Shown in pieces: positions 1-9,974 of a stretch of 64,000 nucleotides of DNA. The stretch comes from Bacteroidales bacterium (GTDB lineage: Bacteria > Bacteroidota > Bacteroidia > Bacteroidales > Paludibacteraceae). The translations under genes and the position numbers were made by a program. The DNA is taken from NCBI GenBank assembly GCA_015061115.1, contig SUXE01000007.1:57132-121131 (forward strand), read 5' to 3'. Below the pieces are notes generated by a model. That model was not told the origin of the DNA. It ran no database searches and was given only the letters and a program-made list of their open reading frames with translations. Position 1 is the stretch's first letter; every line of letters begins with the position of its first letter.

Positions 1-459
1 GTTGATGATTGATGGTTGATGATTGATGGTTGATGATTGATGGTTGATGATTGATGGTTGATGATTGATGGTTGATGATTGATGGTTGATGGTTGATGAT
101 TGATGATTGATGGTTGATGGTTGATGGTTGATGATTGATGGTTGATGATTGATGATTGATGATTGATGGTTGATGATTGATGATTGATGATTGATGATTG
201 ATGGTTGATGGTTGATGATTGATGATTGATGATTGATGATTGATGGTTGATGATTGATGATTGATGGTTGATGGTTGATGGTTGATGATTGATGATTGAT
301 GATTGATGGTTGATGATTGATTGTTGATGGTTGATGGTTGATGATTGATGGTTGATGGTTGATGGTTGATGGTTGATGATTGATGATTGATGATTGATGG
401 TTGATGGTTGATGGTTGATGGTTGATGGTTGATGGTTGATGGTTGATGGTTGATGGTTG
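1..459. repeat. 7-bp tandem repeat array, about 65 units
   Basis: The segment is a near-perfect head-to-tail array of the heptamer RTTGATG, where R alternates irregularly between G and A. I saw only one other deviation, a unit ending in T near 325. The array begins at or before the window edge and stops at about 459. Every plus-strand frame is full of TGA stops. The complementary strand has no stops in any frame inside the array, because 7 bp cycles through all frames and would encode a heptapeptide cycle. I found no start codon with an open frame leading into it, so I call it noncoding. A short inverted match (TCAATCATCAACCAT) occurs near 1118. Confidence 0.95.
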
Positions 460-1230
460 ACAACGCCAGCGGCCACGGTAGCTTCGTCCTCGCTACGCTT
501 CGTCCGAATCAACCATGGCCTGGTGTAAAGCAACCGTTCCACGGTTGGAGAATGATTCCTTTCTCGTAGAATTTATTTGTTGGTAGACGTATTGCTTTTA
601 TTATATGGAGGATTAGTAATTGAAATATTGTTGTTTTCTTTATGTTTTAACGTTTGTGCCTTATTTTTGCTCAGTTTGACAAAAGTAAACTAAAATGTAA
701 TCTGACAAACCAGTATGCTAAAACTAATGGTATCGCAAAGGTATATAATGATTAGAGGTAGAAGGAAGATTGAGTTCTAGACATGGCGGTGTAGCAAGGT
801 GGTTGAAGTAATTATGTTTTGTGACAAATGGACCGTGGAAACGGTCAGACTAATTAATAGCCTGCTGTCTGGATTTGTCGCAAGACAAATTCATGACCGT
901 AGGGAATTAAAATGCGGAATTATGAATGCGGAATAGATGTTTACTCTTTCAGAGCTCACGATATTTGTGTTGGTGTTGCATCATCGTAGGATTTCACCCT
1001 ACGATGGGAGATGTTACGCCGTTGGCGTTGTGGATGTTATGCATGGATGATCCCCACGTCTACCCATATTGAATTCCTTCGGGATAATTTTCGTGTCTCT
1101 GTGATGAAATCCAATTCGTCAATCATCAACCATGAATCGTTTATCATACCCCCCCAAACCTCTAACCCCCAAACCCTAACCCAAATCCAACCATTTTTCA
1201 TTTTCTTTTTCGTATTTCGTATAAATTTCT
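460..1230. other. Noncoding hairpin-rich spacer upstream of valS
   Basis: No convincing gene is seen in this stretch; an 88-codon open frame that starts at 1011 overlaps the valS promoter and has no recognisable protein character. The spacer carries several very short hairpins: AACCGT-TCC-ACGGTT (532-546), GACCGT-GGAA-ACGGTC (831-846), TTTGTC-GCAA-GACAAA (874-889), ATCGTAGG...CCTACGAT (983-1005) and ACGCC-GTT-GGCGT (1016-1028). It also holds the short direct repeat AATGCGGAATTATGAATGCGGAAT-like near 911-936. The same kind of mini-hairpin recurs in other spacers of the window. Confidence 0.6.
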
Positions 1231-1239
1231 TAATTTTGC
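1208..1239 (+). promoter_or_regulatory. Putative valS promoter
   Basis: TAATTTTGC at 1231-1239 is an exact match to the Bacteroidetes -7 element TAnnTTTGC. An imperfect -33 box (TTTCG around 1208-1212) lies about 19 nt upstream. Transcription would begin near 1246, leaving a leader of about 20 nt before the valS ATG. Confidence 0.6.
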
Positions 1240-1267
1240 GCTCGTATTTTAGAATAATATTGCATAT

Positions 1268-3967
1268 ATGGAATTAGCAAGCAAATATAATCCAGCTGAC
1301 GTAGAACAGAAATGGTATCAGTATTGGATGGAGAATGGCTTCTTCAGCAGCAAGCCAGATGGAAGAGAACCTTATACAATCGTTATTCCGCCACCAAATG
1401 TGACAGGTGTGCTTCACATGGGTCACATGCTCAACAATACTATCCAGGATATCTTAGTGCGCCGTGCAAGAATGATGGGCAAGAATGCTCTTTGGGTTCC
1501 CGGCACTGACCACGCATCTATCGCTACTGAGGCTAAGGTTGTGAACAAACTTGCTAGTGAAGGTATTAAGAAGAAGGATCTTACTCGTGAGCAGTTCCTT
1601 GAGCATGCCTGGGACTGGACTAGAAAACATGGTGGTATCATCCTTGAGCAGTTGAAGAAGCTTGGTGCTTCATGTGACTGGAACCGTACAGCGTTCACAA
1701 TGGATGAGAAACGCTCTGAGTCTGTGCTTAAGGTTTTTGTTGACCTTTACGACAAAGGCTTGATCTACCGTGGACTTCGTATGGTGAACTGGGATCCTAA
1801 AGCTCAGACAGTACTTTCTACAGAGGAGGTTATCTACCGTGAGGAGAAGAGCAAACTATACTATTTAAAATACTACGTACAGGATAATGCGGCTGTAAAG
1901 CCAACAGGCGAGGAGGGTGAAGTCCTTCACAAAGATGAGAAGGGTTATTACGCCGTCGTCGCTACAACTCGTCCTGAGACTATCATGGGTGATACAGCTA
2001 TGTGTATCAATCCTAAGGATCCAAAGAACCAGTGGTTGAAGGGCCACAAGGTTATCGTTCCTTTGGTTAACAGAGTCATTCCTGTGATCGAAGATAGATA
2101 TGTGGATGTTGAGTTCGGAACAGGATGTTTGAAAGTCACTCCTGCTCACGACGTTAACGACTACGCTCTTGGTAAGACTCATAATCTTGAGACAATCGAT
2201 ATTTTCAATCCAGACGCTACAATCTCTGAGGCTGCTGGAATGTATGTTGGTCAGGACCGTTTCGTGGTTCGTAAGCAGATCGCTATCGATCTAGGAAACG
2301 CAGGTTTGCTTGAGAAAGTTGAGGATTACGACAACAAGGTCGGCTATTCTGAGCGTAATCAGGATACAGCTGTTGAGCCACGTCTTTGCAAGCAGTGGTT
2401 CCTTTCAATGCAGCATTTTGCGGATATTGCTCTTCCACCAGTTGTTAACGGTGAGTTGAAGTTCTATCCATCTAAATATGTGACAACATATAAGAACTGG
2501 TTGGAGAATATCCAGGATTGGTGTATCTCTCGTCAGCTATGGTGGGGTCATAGAATCCCAGCTTATTTCCTTCCTACAGCAGAAGGCGAAGAGGAAAAGT
2601 TCGTTGTCGCTCTTACAGTAGAGGATGCTGTGGCTAAGGCAAAGAAGATCGCAGGTTATGAAAATATCACAGCTGATCAGTTAGTTCGCGACGAGGATGC
2701 CCTAGACACATGGTTCTCATCATGGTTGTGGCCAATATCTTTGTTCGACGGAATTAATAATCCTGGCAACGAGGAGATCAAATACTACTATCCTACATCC
2801 GACCTTGTTACTGGTCCGGATATCATCTTCTTCTGGGTGGCACGTATGATCATGGCAGGTTATGAGTACGAGGGTAAGATGCCATTCAAGAATGTATATT
2901 TCACTGGTATCGTACGTGATAAGATCGGACGTAAGATGTCTAAGTCTCTTGGTAACTCACCTGATCCACTTGGATTGATAGAGAAGTTTGGTGCCGACGG
3001 AGTACGTATGGGTATGATGCTTTCTGCACCAGCTGGAAACGATATTTTGTTTGATGAGGCTCTATGTGAGCAGGGACGTAACTTCAACAACAAGATCTGG
3101 AATGCATTCCGTCTTGTACAGGGTTGGAGCGTAGACGCATCTATTGAGCAGCCAGAGAGCGCGAAGATGGCAATCAAGTGGTTCGGACACAAGTTGAACC
3201 AGACAATCGCAGAGGTTAACGATCACTTCGACAAGTACCGTATTTCTGATGCGTTGATGACTGTCTACAAACTATTCTGGGACGAGTTCTCATCTTGGTA
3301 TTTGGAGATGGTTAAGCCAGCATACCAGCAGCCAATCGACAAGGTTACACTTGACACTACATTGTCTTATTTTGAGACACTGCTTAAGCTACTTCATCCA
3401 TTCATGCCATTCATCACAGAGGAGCTTTACCAGGCACTTAAGACTCGTGATGCTAAAGACAGCATTATGGTTAGCCTTCTTCCTAAGGCAGAGGATTACT
3501 GTGAGAAGTGCTTGAAGAGAATGGAGCAGACAAAGGAGATTATTGCCGGAATCCGTAATATCCGTGCGGAGAAGGGAATCAGTCCACGTGAGGCATTCTC
3601 TCTATACTATAAAGGAGAGGAGTTTAACAGCAAGAACAACTCTATCATTGAGAAGTTGGCTAATATCGAGTCGATTGCAGAGACACCTGCGTCAGGTGTT
3701 GAAGGAGCAAGCCAGACATTCATGGTAGGTACAGTTGAGATTACAATTCCTCTTGCTGGCAATGTTAATGTTGAGGAGGAGATCAAGAAGATGGAGGATG
3801 AAATCAAATATCTTGAAGGATTCTTGATCAGCGTCAACAAGAAGTTGAGCAATGAGAAGTTTGTCGCTAACGCTAAGCCAGAGGTTGTGGCAAATGAGCG
3901 TAAGAAGCAGGCAGATGCGGAGAGCAAGATCGCTGCTTTGAAGGCAAACATCGCAAAAATGAAGTAA
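1268..3967 (+). CDS. valS: Valyl-tRNA synthetase
   Basis: Charges tRNA-Val with valine in the cytoplasm. The 899-residue protein is a class I synthetase of normal bacterial length. Its N-terminal half has the HIGH-type signature [13 protein letters not shown] (about residues 43-55). A CP1 editing region includes the [12 protein letters not shown] segment, and [10 protein letters not shown] follows it. The KMSKS loop reads [15 protein letters not shown] at about residue 556. The C-terminal 80 residues form the Lys/Glu-rich coiled coil typical of ValRS ([20 protein letters not shown]). The ATG at 1268 sits about 20 nt behind a Bacteroidetes-type promoter and a hairpin terminator follows the gene, so it is probably monocistronic. 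Confidence 0.98.
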   Translation: MELASKYNPADVEQKWYQYWMENGFFSSKPDGREPYTIVIPPPNVTGVLHMGHMLNNTIQDILVRRARMMGKNALWVPGTDHASIATEAKVVNKLASEGIKKKDLTREQFLEHAWDWTRKHGGIILEQLKKLGASCDWNRTAFTMDEKRSESVLKVFVDLYDKGLIYRGLRMVNWDPKAQTVLSTEEVIYREEKSKLYYLKYYVQDNAAVKPTGEEGEVLHKDEKGYYAVVATTRPETIMGDTAMCINPKDPKNQWLKGHKVIVPLVNRVIPVIEDRYVDVEFGTGCLKVTPAHDVNDYALGKTHNLETIDIFNPDATISEAAGMYVGQDRFVVRKQIAIDLGNAGLLEKVEDYDNKVGYSERNQDTAVEPRLCKQWFLSMQHFADIALPPVVNGELKFYPSKYVTTYKNWLENIQDWCISRQLWWGHRIPAYFLPTAEGEEEKFVVALTVEDAVAKAKKIAGYENITADQLVRDEDALDTWFSSWLWPISLFDGINNPGNEEIKYYYPTSDLVTGPDIIFFWVARMIMAGYEYEGKMPFKNVYFTGIVRDKIGRKMSKSLGNSPDPLGLIEKFGADGVRMGMMLSAPAGNDILFDEALCEQGRNFNNKIWNAFRLVQGWSVDASIEQPESAKMAIKWFGHKLNQTIAEVNDHFDKYRISDALMTVYKLFWDEFSSWYLEMVKPAYQQPIDKVTLDTTLSYFETLLKLLHPFMPFITEELYQALKTRDAKDSIMVSLLPKAEDYCEKCLKRMEQTKEIIAGIRNIRAEKGISPREAFSLYYKGEEFNSKNNSIIEKLANIESIAETPASGVEGASQTFMVGTVEITIPLAGNVNVEEEIKKMEDEIKYLEGFLISVNKKLSNEKFVANAKPEVVANERKKQADAESKIAALKANIAKMK

Positions 3968-3984
3968 ATTCAATGATTTATAGG

Positions 3985-4016
3985 GCGACGGAATGCAAAT
4001 TTCGTCGCTTTTTTTA
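3985..4016 (+). terminator. Terminator after valS
   Basis: GCGACG (3985-3990) pairs with CGTCGC (4003-4008) and is followed directly by a run of T residues. This is a standard intrinsic terminator 18 nt after the valS stop. Confidence 0.75.
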
Positions 4017-4024
4017 TGCCAATG

Positions 4025-4056
4025 CTTGAATTGTTGAAAAAAAGTGTTACTTTTGC
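4025..4056 (+). promoter_or_regulatory. Putative rpsP promoter
   Basis: TACTTTTGC at 4048-4056 matches TAnnTTTGC exactly. CTTG at 4025-4028 sits at the right spacing (19 nt) for an imperfect -33 TTTG box. Start of transcription would be near 4063, about 20 nt before the rpsP ATG. Confidence 0.65.
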
Positions 4057-4084
4057 ACAGTTAAAAATTTAAAATCATCAAAAA

Positions 4085-4624
4085 ATGGCAACTAAGATTA
4101 GATTGCAAAGACACGGACGTAAGGGGTACGCGTTTTACCACATTGTCGTAGCTGATAGCAGAGCACCACGCGATGGTAAGTTTATTGAGAAGTTGGGAAC
4201 ATACAATCCTAACACAAATCCTGCTACTATTGATTTGAATTTTGAGCAGGCTTTGAAGTGGGTTCTTAACGGAGCTCAGCCTACAGATACTGCAAGAAAC
4301 ATCTTGAGCGATAAGGGTGTTTACATGAAGAAGCACTTGCTAGGTGGTGTTGCTAAGGGAGCTTTCTCTGAGGCAGTTGCAGATCAGAAGTTCAACGAGT
4401 GGTTGAACGCAAAGAACAGCAAGCTAGAGGCAGTTAAGAACAAGATGGTAGCTGACAAGGCTGCTAGCGCTAAGACTCGTCTTGATGCAGAGCAGGCTGT
4501 TAACAAGGCAAAAGCTGAGGCTGTTGCTAAGAAGAAGGCAGAGGCACTTGCTGCAAAGCAGGAGGCTGAGGCTGCTGCAAACGCAGAGGCTGCTGCTGAG
4601 AATTCTGAGGACGCTCAGGGTTAA
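4085..4624 (+). CDS. rpsP: 30S ribosomal protein bS16 with C-terminal extension
   Basis: Structural protein of the small ribosomal subunit. The first 80 or so residues are the conserved S16 fold ([20 protein letters not shown], then [20 protein letters not shown]). At 179 residues it is about twice the length of the E. coli protein. The extra part, from about residue 110, is a highly charged Ala/Lys/Glu helix ([18 protein letters not shown]) ending in a short acidic tail. Long S16 tails of this sort are usual in Bacteroidetes. The gene has its own promoter and terminator. In many bacteria rpsP clusters with rimM and trmD; here it stands alone. Confidence 0.97.
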   Translation: MATKIRLQRHGRKGYAFYHIVVADSRAPRDGKFIEKLGTYNPNTNPATIDLNFEQALKWVLNGAQPTDTARNILSDKGVYMKKHLLGGVAKGAFSEAVADQKFNEWLNAKNSKLEAVKNKMVADKAASAKTRLDAEQAVNKAKAEAVAKKKAEALAAKQEAEAAANAEAAAENSEDAQG

Positions 4625-4648
4625 TAAATCCTTTGTTCAGAAACGTAT

Positions 4649-4681
4649 GAGTGCATTTCAATTTGAAGTGCACTCTTTTTA
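4649..4681 (+). terminator. Terminator after rpsP
   Basis: GAGTGCA (4649-4655) pairs with TGCACTC (4669-4675), followed by five or more T residues. Confidence 0.75.
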
Positions 4682-4735
4682 TTAAAATCAATCACGTCCG
4701 TCCTTTATTTTTCTGATGATTAAAACAACGAACTT

Positions 4736-6442
4736 ATGTATCTAAAACAATTATCTTTATCTATTTTATTCTTTTCGTGTTCATCTCTTTCGATCGCACA
4801 ACGTAACTATGTCAAGCCTCTTGAAGAGGTTAACACATTGAGTGGTAGTTATTTGGAGTTGAGACGCAACCATTTCCATGGTGGACTCGATTTCCGTACG
4901 AACAGTGATGTGAACAAGAAGATTTTTGCTGTTGAGAGTGGATGGGTCTCACGTATTACGCTTGAGCCTCGCAGCTATGGAAAGAGAATTGAGATCACTC
5001 ATGCTGATGGTCGTGTCTCTTTGTATGCCCATTGCAACGGTTTCCTTAATGCTATCGGCAAACGTGTGCGTGAGGAGCAGGAAAAGAACCAGTCGTTTGA
5101 GGTCGATATTTTCCCTGCTAAAAATGAGATAAAGGTAGAGAGAGGTGAGCAGATCGCTTGGTCAGGAAACACTGGCTCAAGTGGCGGACCTCATTTGCAT
5201 TTTGAATTCCGTTCACCGGAAGGTGTACTAGAAAATCCATTCGACCATAATGATGTTTGGGGATTGCAGGATAACCGTCGTCCTCAGATCAACGCTACTA
5301 AAATCTATGCGATGGATAATAATAGTGGCGTGAATGGAAAGTCTTCTGTAAAATATAATACTCGTGTTGTTGCAGGTGGAGAGAGAAGATTGAACGGAGT
5401 CTCTACTATTAATGCATGGGGAAATATTGCTTTCGCATTGAAATCATACGATTTTATGTCAGGAACAGGCTTCCACCACACTCCTCGTACGCTTCTGATG
5501 TATGTTGATGGAAATCTATATAGCAAGGTGGATATCCGTAATGTGAAATTTTCGGATTCACGTGCGCTAAACAGCTTCATAGACTACCGTCAACAGCAAC
5601 GAACAGGAGAATTTTTCATGAAGATGTTCCCTCAGAAAAATACACCGTTGAAAATTTTCCATAATCTGAAAAACAATGGTGTTTTGAACATCAATGAAGA
5701 GCGTAACTATGAGGTGAAGTTTGAGGCGATCGACGATTTTGGAAACAAAGATGTGCTGGTTGTCAATGTGATGGGAAAGAAGACGGCAATGCATGCTTCA
5801 GAAGAAAAACCTGTTGGTGAAAAACTGACAGCTGGTGTGGCAACGTCGTTTGATAAGGGCGACGTCGCTCTTATTCTTCCGGAAAACGCTTTGTATGATG
5901 ATGAACCTGTAAACTTTCAGACAATTCCGTCTAATGTCTATTATTCAAATATTTACAGTATTGGAGATCCTTTGACTCCTGTACATACATTTATGGATCT
6001 TTCCATCAAGGTTTCCAGAGATGAGTTGCAGGATAAAGATAAATATGTCGTTGTGTCGTTGAATAGCAAGAACCTTATACATAAAGTGTATGCTTGTAAG
6101 TTCATCGACGGATATGCGGTCGCTAAAGTGAGAGAACTAGGCCGATTCGCCGTTTTCAAAGATGTAACAGCTCCGTATGTCGGCCCGCTACAGACAAAAA
6201 ATCTTCGTCAGACTAATAGAATAGTCATGAAGATGGGAGACGGATTGTCTGGAATCAAATCGTATAAGGGTTACATCGACGACAAATGGGTACTTTTCGA
6301 GTATGACCAGAAGACAGGAACTGCATTCTGTAATCTGTCTGTGGAAAATGTGGAGAAGGACAATACATTTAAGACATTCAAGTTTGTTGTTACAGACAAT
6401 TGCAATAACGAACGCGTTTATGAAAAGAAAATTTTATATTAA
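4736..6442 (+). CDS. Exported M23 (LytM) family metallopeptidase
   Basis: Predicted cell-wall endopeptidase or envelope regulator of the LytM/M23 family. A signal peptide of about 21 residues (YLKQLSLSILFFSCSSLSIA, cut before Q) opens the 568-residue protein. The peptidase domain is N-terminal: HFHGGLDFRT supplies the HxxxD metal site (about residues 47-54) and HLHFEFRSPEG (about 155) the second HxH site, with GNTGSSGGPHLHFE in between, all intact. The remaining 380 residues are beta-rich and probably Ig-like, with no domain I can name. The stop codon directly abuts the ATG of the C69 gene, so the two are translated from one transcript and both act outside the cytoplasm. Confidence 0.9.
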   Translation: MYLKQLSLSILFFSCSSLSIAQRNYVKPLEEVNTLSGSYLELRRNHFHGGLDFRTNSDVNKKIFAVESGWVSRITLEPRSYGKRIEITHADGRVSLYAHCNGFLNAIGKRVREEQEKNQSFEVDIFPAKNEIKVERGEQIAWSGNTGSSGGPHLHFEFRSPEGVLENPFDHNDVWGLQDNRRPQINATKIYAMDNNSGVNGKSSVKYNTRVVAGGERRLNGVSTINAWGNIAFALKSYDFMSGTGFHHTPRTLLMYVDGNLYSKVDIRNVKFSDSRALNSFIDYRQQQRTGEFFMKMFPQKNTPLKIFHNLKNNGVLNINEERNYEVKFEAIDDFGNKDVLVVNVMGKKTAMHASEEKPVGEKLTAGVATSFDKGDVALILPENALYDDEPVNFQTIPSNVYYSNIYSIGDPLTPVHTFMDLSIKVSRDELQDKDKYVVVSLNSKNLIHKVYACKFIDGYAVAKVRELGRFAVFKDVTAPYVGPLQTKNLRQTNRIVMKMGDGLSGIKSYKGYIDDKWVLFEYDQKTGTAFCNLSVENVEKDNTFKTFKFVVTDNCNNERVYEKKILY

Positions 6443-8074
6443 ATGAAGAGGGTTGTTTCTATAGTTTCTGCATTGTTGGGTGCTTTCACTGCGTTTGCAG
6501 GAACGAATATTTTGGTTGGCAAACAATGTTCTACTGATGGATCCACACTCTGTACATATTCGGCGGATTCGTACTATTTGTATGGAGAGTTGACTCATTA
6601 TCCTAAGGCCCAACACTCTAAATATGAGAAGATTGACATCTACGGATGGGATACTCACGGATATCAGGGCAAGGTGGAGCAGGTGCCATTCACCAATGAG
6701 GTGCTTGGAAATATGAATGAGCATCAGGTTTGTATCACAGAATCCACTTGGGGAGGCCGACCAGAATTGGTTGACACAAGTGGAGTGCTCGACTATGGTA
6801 ACCTGATCACACTGACATTGCAGCGATGCAAGTCGGCGACGGATGCCATCCAGATCATGACAGATTTGGTGAATGAGTATGGCTATCGCAGTTCTGGAGA
6901 AACATTCACAATCGCAGATCCTAAGGAACTGTGGATCATGGAGATGATTGGAAAAGGTCCGGATATAAAGGGAGCTGTTTGGGTGGCTATGCGTCTGCCA
7001 GATGATTGTGTTAGCGCTCATGCCAACCATTCAAGAATCACAACATTCCCATTGAACGACCGTGCCAATTGCAGATATTCAAAGGATGTCATTTCATTTG
7101 CAAGAGAGAAAGGTTATTTTGAGGGAAAGAATAAAGAGTTCAGTTTTTCTGATGCTTACGATCCAATGAGTTTCTCAGCAAGACGTTTCTGTGATTCTCG
7201 TGTGTGGTCCGTCTTTACTAAACTTTCTCCAAAAATGGTTAAGTATCAGGATTATATACTTGGAAAAAGTGATGAGAGACTGCCTCTTTGGATAAAGCCG
7301 GAGAAGAAGATATCGTTGAAGGAGTTGAAAAACCTGATGCGTGATCATTTCGAGGGCACACCGCTTGCGATAGATTCAGGAGTGGGAAGTGAACCGTTTG
7401 GCGCGTCATACCGTTATGCTCCGCGTGAGTGGGAAGTGGATGGCACAAAGTATTTCAATGAGAATCCTATTGCCGGTCCACACAATGCATTCAGCTTCAT
7501 CGCCCAGATGCGAAGCTGGTTGCCAAACATGGTAGGAGGAGTGTTATGGTATGGAGTAGACGACGCTACATTCACCGTCTACATACCTATATATATTGCC
7601 ACGACAGAAGTGCCAGAATGTTTCAGAAAAGGCAATGGCAGTCTGTTGGAGTTCTCATGGACATCCGCATATTGGATTTTCAACTGGGTTGCAAATCTGA
7701 CATATTCGCGTTATAAATACATGTCGAAAGATGTGTTGAAGATACAGGATGAGTTGGAACGCAAGTTTGAGGATAATCTAGAAGTAGTGGAGGAGGCCGC
7801 AAAGTCTCTTTATACCAAGAGCCCGGATTTTGCGGCACGATTCTTGACGGAATATTCTCAAAACCAGTCTTATATCACAATGGAGAGATGGAAGAAGTTG
7901 GGAGAATTCCTGATGGTCAAGTATTGTGACGGAAACATCAAGCGAGAGCGAGGCGGAGTGTTTATCGACAACGGATGGGGAGTGCCGGCAGGAATCTCTT
8001 CACCTGGATATTCAGATTGGTTCTACAAACAGATTATAGAGACAACAGGAGATAAATATAAGTTGCCGCAGTGA
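6443..8074 (+). CDS. C69-family dipeptidase-like protein lacking the nucleophile Cys
   Basis: The 543-residue exported protein has the overall signature of C69 dipeptidases (PepD type), N-terminal-nucleophile hydrolases that cleave dipeptides. Matching segments include GRPELVDTSGVLDYG, GETFTIADPKELWIMEMIGK and CVSAHANHSRITTFPLNDR. In active family members the signal or propeptide ends just before a Cys in the pattern C-T-N/S-x-[LI]-V-G-K. Here the matching string reads A-G-T-N-I-L-V-G-K, so Gly20 (codon GGA) takes the place of the nucleophile. A Cys nine residues later (Cys29) is not in the expected position. The protein is therefore either inactive as a peptidase or unusual. It is immediately downstream of, and probably cotranscribed with, the M23 peptidase. 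Confidence 0.85.
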   Translation: MKRVVSIVSALLGAFTAFAGTNILVGKQCSTDGSTLCTYSADSYYLYGELTHYPKAQHSKYEKIDIYGWDTHGYQGKVEQVPFTNEVLGNMNEHQVCITESTWGGRPELVDTSGVLDYGNLITLTLQRCKSATDAIQIMTDLVNEYGYRSSGETFTIADPKELWIMEMIGKGPDIKGAVWVAMRLPDDCVSAHANHSRITTFPLNDRANCRYSKDVISFAREKGYFEGKNKEFSFSDAYDPMSFSARRFCDSRVWSVFTKLSPKMVKYQDYILGKSDERLPLWIKPEKKISLKELKNLMRDHFEGTPLAIDSGVGSEPFGASYRYAPREWEVDGTKYFNENPIAGPHNAFSFIAQMRSWLPNMVGGVLWYGVDDATFTVYIPIYIATTEVPECFRKGNGSLLEFSWTSAYWIFNWVANLTYSRYKYMSKDVLKIQDELERKFEDNLEVVEEAAKSLYTKSPDFAARFLTEYSQNQSYITMERWKKLGEFLMVKYCDGNIKRERGGVFIDNGWGVPAGISSPGYSDWFYKQIIETTGDKYKLPQ

Positions 8075-8132
8075 TTTCGTAATGCGTAATTGTTGGAAAA
8101 TACGACTGTGGATTAACATTGTTCATTCTTTG

Positions 8133-8166
8133 TAGAGACGCGGCATTACCACGTCTCTATTTTTAT
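8133..8166 (+). terminator. Terminator after the peptidase operon (AGACG-type hairpin)
   Basis: TAGAGACG (8133-8140) pairs with CGTCTCTA (8152-8159) and is followed by TTTTTATTT. The stem core is shared with two other terminators in this window, at 42607-42633 and 52849-52873. Confidence 0.75.
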
Positions 8167-8217
8167 TTGAAACTACTGCTGTCCGTTATTAAATACTAAA
8201 TATGGTAGAATCGGTTG

Positions 8218-8301
8218 TCATAATCGAGGATTCCAAAGATCGGAACGTCATTGCCCCTCCTAAACCGCTCGTCAGTAGGACGAGTGGCTTAACGATTATG
8301 A
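8218..8301. repeat. Nested inverted repeat in spacer 8075-8473
   Basis: TCATAATCG (8218-8226) is perfectly complementary to CGATTATGA (8293-8301). Inside lie a hairpin of 9 bp with one G-T pair (8265-8273 with 8279-8287) and a weaker TTCC/GGAA pair (8231-8245). The remainder of the 400-bp spacer holds the upstream terminator and the downstream promoter, and I see no gene in it. Confidence 0.6.
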
Positions 8302-8384
8302 GATTGGTGATGGATTATATTGGACATTTTATTGTGTATGATGACAATTCAAACAATAAATTTGATCTATTCGTTTAAAGAATG

Positions 8385-8417
8385 TTTGCTTATGAAAACT
8401 TTACTGCGTAATTTTGC
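8385..8417 (+). promoter_or_regulatory. Promoter of the tandem exported-protein genes
   Basis: TTTG (8385-8388), 20 nt, then TAATTTTGC (8409-8417) gives a full match to the Bacteroidetes promoter. The position rules out the ATG at 8414 as a start, because it would lie inside the -7 box, and supports ATG 8474. Confidence 0.75.
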
Positions 8418-8473
8418 AGTGGTTTTGTTATTTGTTTGATATGATTGAATTTGAAAATTATAACGGGAAATTT

Positions 8474-9184
8474 ATGAAAAGAATTTACTTGATTATCCTT
8501 CTTTTTATGGGGATTTCATACAATTGTTTCGCACAATCTGAACATCGTATAGCAATTGGATTCGGAGCGTTTAGTCATGGGTATAATTATGCTTTATCAA
8601 AAATGTTAGAGGAAGTGGAAGATTGTCAACGAACACCACTAGATATTAATGATACAGATGAGCGTACAGAAGAACATGAGTTGGTTTTGCCTGTAAATAT
8701 CAATTTGCATTATGAATATTCTTCGAATAATTATTTGAGCATAGGTATTTGTTTAGGGTATGACAAATTAAGAATGAATCAAATGTCATGGTCGTATGTC
8801 GCTGTAGTGGATGAGGATCAGAATGGAAATGAATATTTGGGATGGAACATATCTTCAGAAGACAACGGATATCTTCATAGACACATAATTTTTGTTATGC
8901 CAGAGATGTCAATTTATTGGTTCAAAAAAGAACGATGTTCTATGTACAGTAAATTTGCGGCAGGTGTGAGATTTAATTTTGAAAAAAGAGAATTCTTTAA
9001 CTCACGTTCAGATATAACAGGATTCAAGGAATGTCATATTTATTTTCAAGGATCCCCAGTATGTTTTGAAGTAGGAAGGAAAAACTTACGTTTCTTTGGC
9101 GAGTTAGGATATGGTGCGCAAGGTATTGGACAATTTGGAGTGAAATATACTATCAGTAAGAAAGATGATAGTGTAGATAAATGA
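8474..9184 (+). CDS. Exported protein, probable outer-membrane beta-barrel (paralogue 1)
   Basis: I start it at ATG 8474 because MKRIYLIILLFMGISYNCFA is a clean signal peptide and an upstream ATG at 8414 overlaps the promoter. The mature protein of about 215 residues starts QSEHRIAIGFGAFSHGYNY. It has alternating hydrophobic/aromatic strands (NINLHYEYSSNNYLSIGICL, GELGYGAQGIGQFGVKYTI), as in small outer-membrane beta-barrels of Bacteroidetes. It aligns along its length with the next gene: CFAQxEHRI near the start, then MPExxIYWFKK and GxGAQ/VQGI near the end. No enzymatic motif is seen. Function is unknown. Confidence 0.7.
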   Translation: MKRIYLIILLFMGISYNCFAQSEHRIAIGFGAFSHGYNYALSKMLEEVEDCQRTPLDINDTDERTEEHELVLPVNINLHYEYSSNNYLSIGICLGYDKLRMNQMSWSYVAVVDEDQNGNEYLGWNISSEDNGYLHRHIIFVMPEMSIYWFKKERCSMYSKFAAGVRFNFEKREFFNSRSDITGFKECHIYFQGSPVCFEVGRKNLRFFGELGYGAQGIGQFGVKYTISKKDDSVDK

Positions 9185-9242
9185 TTTAAGTTTGGTGATT
9201 TTGAAAATATTGAATTTATTTATAGCTGATAATTATTGCTTT

Positions 9243-9974
9243 ATGTGTAACATCTTACATTCACGTTTTCTTGAAACAATATGTTTAGTTTTAATTCTAA
9301 GCCTAGGTTCAATGTCTAGTTGCTTCGCACAACCTGAACATCGAATTTCGTTTGGTTTGGGATGGTTCGGCCATGATTATGTCAAGGAAATGAGAAATGA
9401 GATAGCAGATGTCGAATTTGATTTTCCAGAACCATTTGATCAAGGATCTTATGAGTTTGTTGAAAATGATATGAGAACATTACCTATCAATGTGAACTTT
9501 CATTATGAATGCAGTCTAAATCATCGTTTTGGCGTAGGTTTGGGGTTTGGTTATGATCGCTTGAGATACCATCAAGAATCAGAATGTATAAAGTCTGTCG
9601 GGGAGCGGACAAGTCCGCACGGGATAACATATACATTATGGGACAGCCATCATACTTATGGCAAATTGTATAGAAATATTCTTCATTTGATGCCAGAGTT
9701 GACAATCTACTGGTTTAAGAAGAAACATATTTCCACGTATAGTAAAGTTGGAACAGGTGTTGGTTGGGAAATTCAGAAAAGAGTGATAACGTATCCAGAG
9801 TCGGTGAAAACTGTGGAAGGTGAGACCAAATTTTATTTTCAAGTTTCACCAGTTTGTATGGAGGCAGGCGGACGACGTTGGCGTGGATTTGTGGAGTTTG
9901 GCTATGGAGTGCAGGGAATATTGCAGTATGGAGGCAAATATATACTGAATGGAACGAAAAAGATAGTTGAATGA
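9243..9974 (+). CDS. Exported protein, probable outer-membrane beta-barrel (paralogue 2)
   Basis: Start taken at ATG 9243, giving a signal peptide that ends SMSSCFA before QPEHRISFGLGWFGHDY; an upstream TTG at 9192 would add residues in front of the signal sequence. About 243 residues. It shares the framework of the preceding gene (CFAQPEHRI, LPINVNFHYECS, NILHLMPELTIYWFKKK, YGVQGILQYGGKY), so the two arose by tandem duplication. They have diverged strongly between those anchors. The stop overlaps the next start (ATGA), so the three genes 8474-10432 form an operon. Function is unknown; surface exposure is an inference. Confidence 0.7.
   Translation: MCNILHSRFLETICLVLILSLGSMSSCFAQPEHRISFGLGWFGHDYVKEMRNEIADVEFDFPEPFDQGSYEFVENDMRTLPINVNFHYECSLNHRFGVGLGFGYDRLRYHQESECIKSVGERTSPHGITYTLWDSHHTYGKLYRNILHLMPELTIYWFKKKHISTYSKVGTGVGWEIQKRVITYPESVKTVEGETKFYFQVSPVCMEAGGRRWRGFVEFGYGVQGILQYGGKYILNGTKKIVE

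Noticed and set aside
1011-1277. 88-codon open frame before valS
   Set aside because: It overlaps the valS promoter and start, its composition is unlike a protein, and it covers mini-hairpins.
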